Of a stretch of 64,000 nucleotides of DNA, positions 63,585 to 64,000 are shown piece after piece. The stretch comes from Fuerstiella marisgermanici (GTDB taxonomy: Bacteria > Planctomycetota > Planctomycetia > Planctomycetales > Planctomycetaceae). The DNA is taken from assembly GCF_001983935.1 (NCBI RefSeq), contig NZ_CP017641.1, forward strand, positions 6,047,001 through 6,111,000, read 5' to 3'. A model generated the notes under the pieces. That model had not been told where the DNA came from, did no database searches, and saw nothing but the letters and a program-made list of their open reading frames with translations. Every line of letters starts with the position of its first letter. Within the stretch, counting starts at the first letter, position 1. The translations under genes were made by a program, and so were the position numbers.

Positions 63585-64000
63585 CTATTTGTAGCTGCGG
63601 GCGGTCAGTTTGACGTCCTGGAAGGTGAGGTGTTCTTTGTGCAGTGTCGGGGTACCGTTCGGCGTGTATTCCCATGCGGCCACGTAAGCGAAGTCGTCGT
63701 CGTTGCGAACCGCTTCGCCGTCTTCAGTCTGATGGTCCGTTCGAAAGTGAGCGCCGCACGATTCATCTCGACTTAGCGCATCGCGACACATCAGTTCGGC
63801 CAGTTCAAGGTAATCGTTGATTCGCAGCGCCTTTTCCAGTTCGTTGTTCGGTTCGTGACTACCGCCGGTGACACGGACATTGCGATGAAAGTCCTCACGC
63901 AATTCCGTGATCTGAATGATCGCTTCCTGTAAACCTTCCGGGCTACGACTTATGCCGCAACGGTCCCACAAAATCGCCCCGAGTGCTCGGTGATATTCGT
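63585..64000 (-). CDS. sdhA: Succinate dehydrogenase flavoprotein subunit, C-terminal part
   Basis: Partial gene, running off the right edge, so the start is not seen. About 137 C-terminal residues are visible: EYHRALGAILWDRCGISRSP, ELREDFHRNVRVTG, AELMCRDALSRDESCGAHFR and DDFAYVAAWEYTPNG, ending LTFQDVKLTARSYK. This is the typical C-terminal helical domain of SdhA/FrdA, which includes the R-x-E-S-C-G-A-H-x-R substrate-side motif. It precedes sdhB in transcription. Confidence 0.93.
   Translation of the reverse strand, partial: EYHRALGAILWDRCGISRSPEGLQEAIIQITELREDFHRNVRVTGGSHEPNNELEKALRINDYLELAELMCRDALSRDESCGAHFRTDHQTEDGEAVRNDDDFAYVAAWEYTPNGTPTLHKEHLTFQDVKLTARSYK

Overview
The window looks like a chromosomal stretch of a planctomycete (phylum Planctomycetota). 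The basis is gene content: three type IV prepilin-like DUF1559 genes, a DUF1501 protein, an FGly-type sulfatase, a PQQ-like propeller protein, two membrane Ser/Thr kinases, a 3,526-residue DUF4347/DUF11 surface protein with an LEPR-XLL-like N-terminus, a TPR protein with two RNA-polymerase-alpha-CTD-like domains, and long palindromes of the kind that yield spurious 'CVSEG...LAYASGY' peptides. The genus cannot be fixed from this sequence alone.

Region 1 (1-8.1 kb): a DUF1559 gene broken by a 10-bp tandem duplication; two paralogous Cys/His-rich membrane-anchored proteins; a DUF58-transglutaminase-like pair with TGATG coupling, whose transglutaminase domain lacks the nucleophilic Cys; and an intact DUF1559 gene followed by a small lipoprotein.

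Region 2 (8.1-14.0 kb): a decayed integrative element next to tRNA-Gln(TTG). A tyrosine recombinase gene is in three pieces. It is split by an IS3-family element, present as two near-identical inverted 1,370-bp copies, and by an ISAs1-family element of 1,291 bp. The N-terminal piece lies on the minus strand and the C-terminal pieces on the plus strand.

Region 3 (14-29 kb): TPR-alphaCTD protein, small Gly/Cys-rich lipoprotein, SGNH/sialate esterase-like protein, YiiX-type Cys hydrolase, a large Ser/Thr kinase with extracellular Ig-like domains, a beta-helix protein whose signal peptide is cut off by an in-frame stop, and a likely signalling unit: ECF sigma factor, overlapping anti-sigma-zinc-finger/kinase fusion, and a secretin-N-domain-like exported protein.

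Region 4 (29-52.4 kb): the giant DUF4347/DUF11 protein, PQQ-propeller/malectin protein, golvesin-sulfatase, a helical exported protein of unknown function, an AspT/YidE-type transporter with two RCK_C domains, a Tat-exported GH32-like propeller protein and a DUF1501 protein. Most are exported and fit polysaccharide turnover or surface functions.

Region 5 (52.4-58 kb): a segmental duplication. The DUF1501 3' tail and part of a following exported-protein gene occur twice, bracketing a 4-kb block (unknown exported protein, DUF1559, GYF_2 protein).

Region 6 (58-64 kb): isochorismatase-like hydrolase, SGNH/GDSL hydrolase, class I fructose-bisphosphate aldolase, SUKH-like protein, and sdhB with partial sdhA running off the right edge.

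No CRISPR array, rRNA gene, secondary-metabolite cluster or recognised defence island was seen. Proposed start codons were chosen by eye from Shine-Dalgarno spacing, signal peptides and overlaps.
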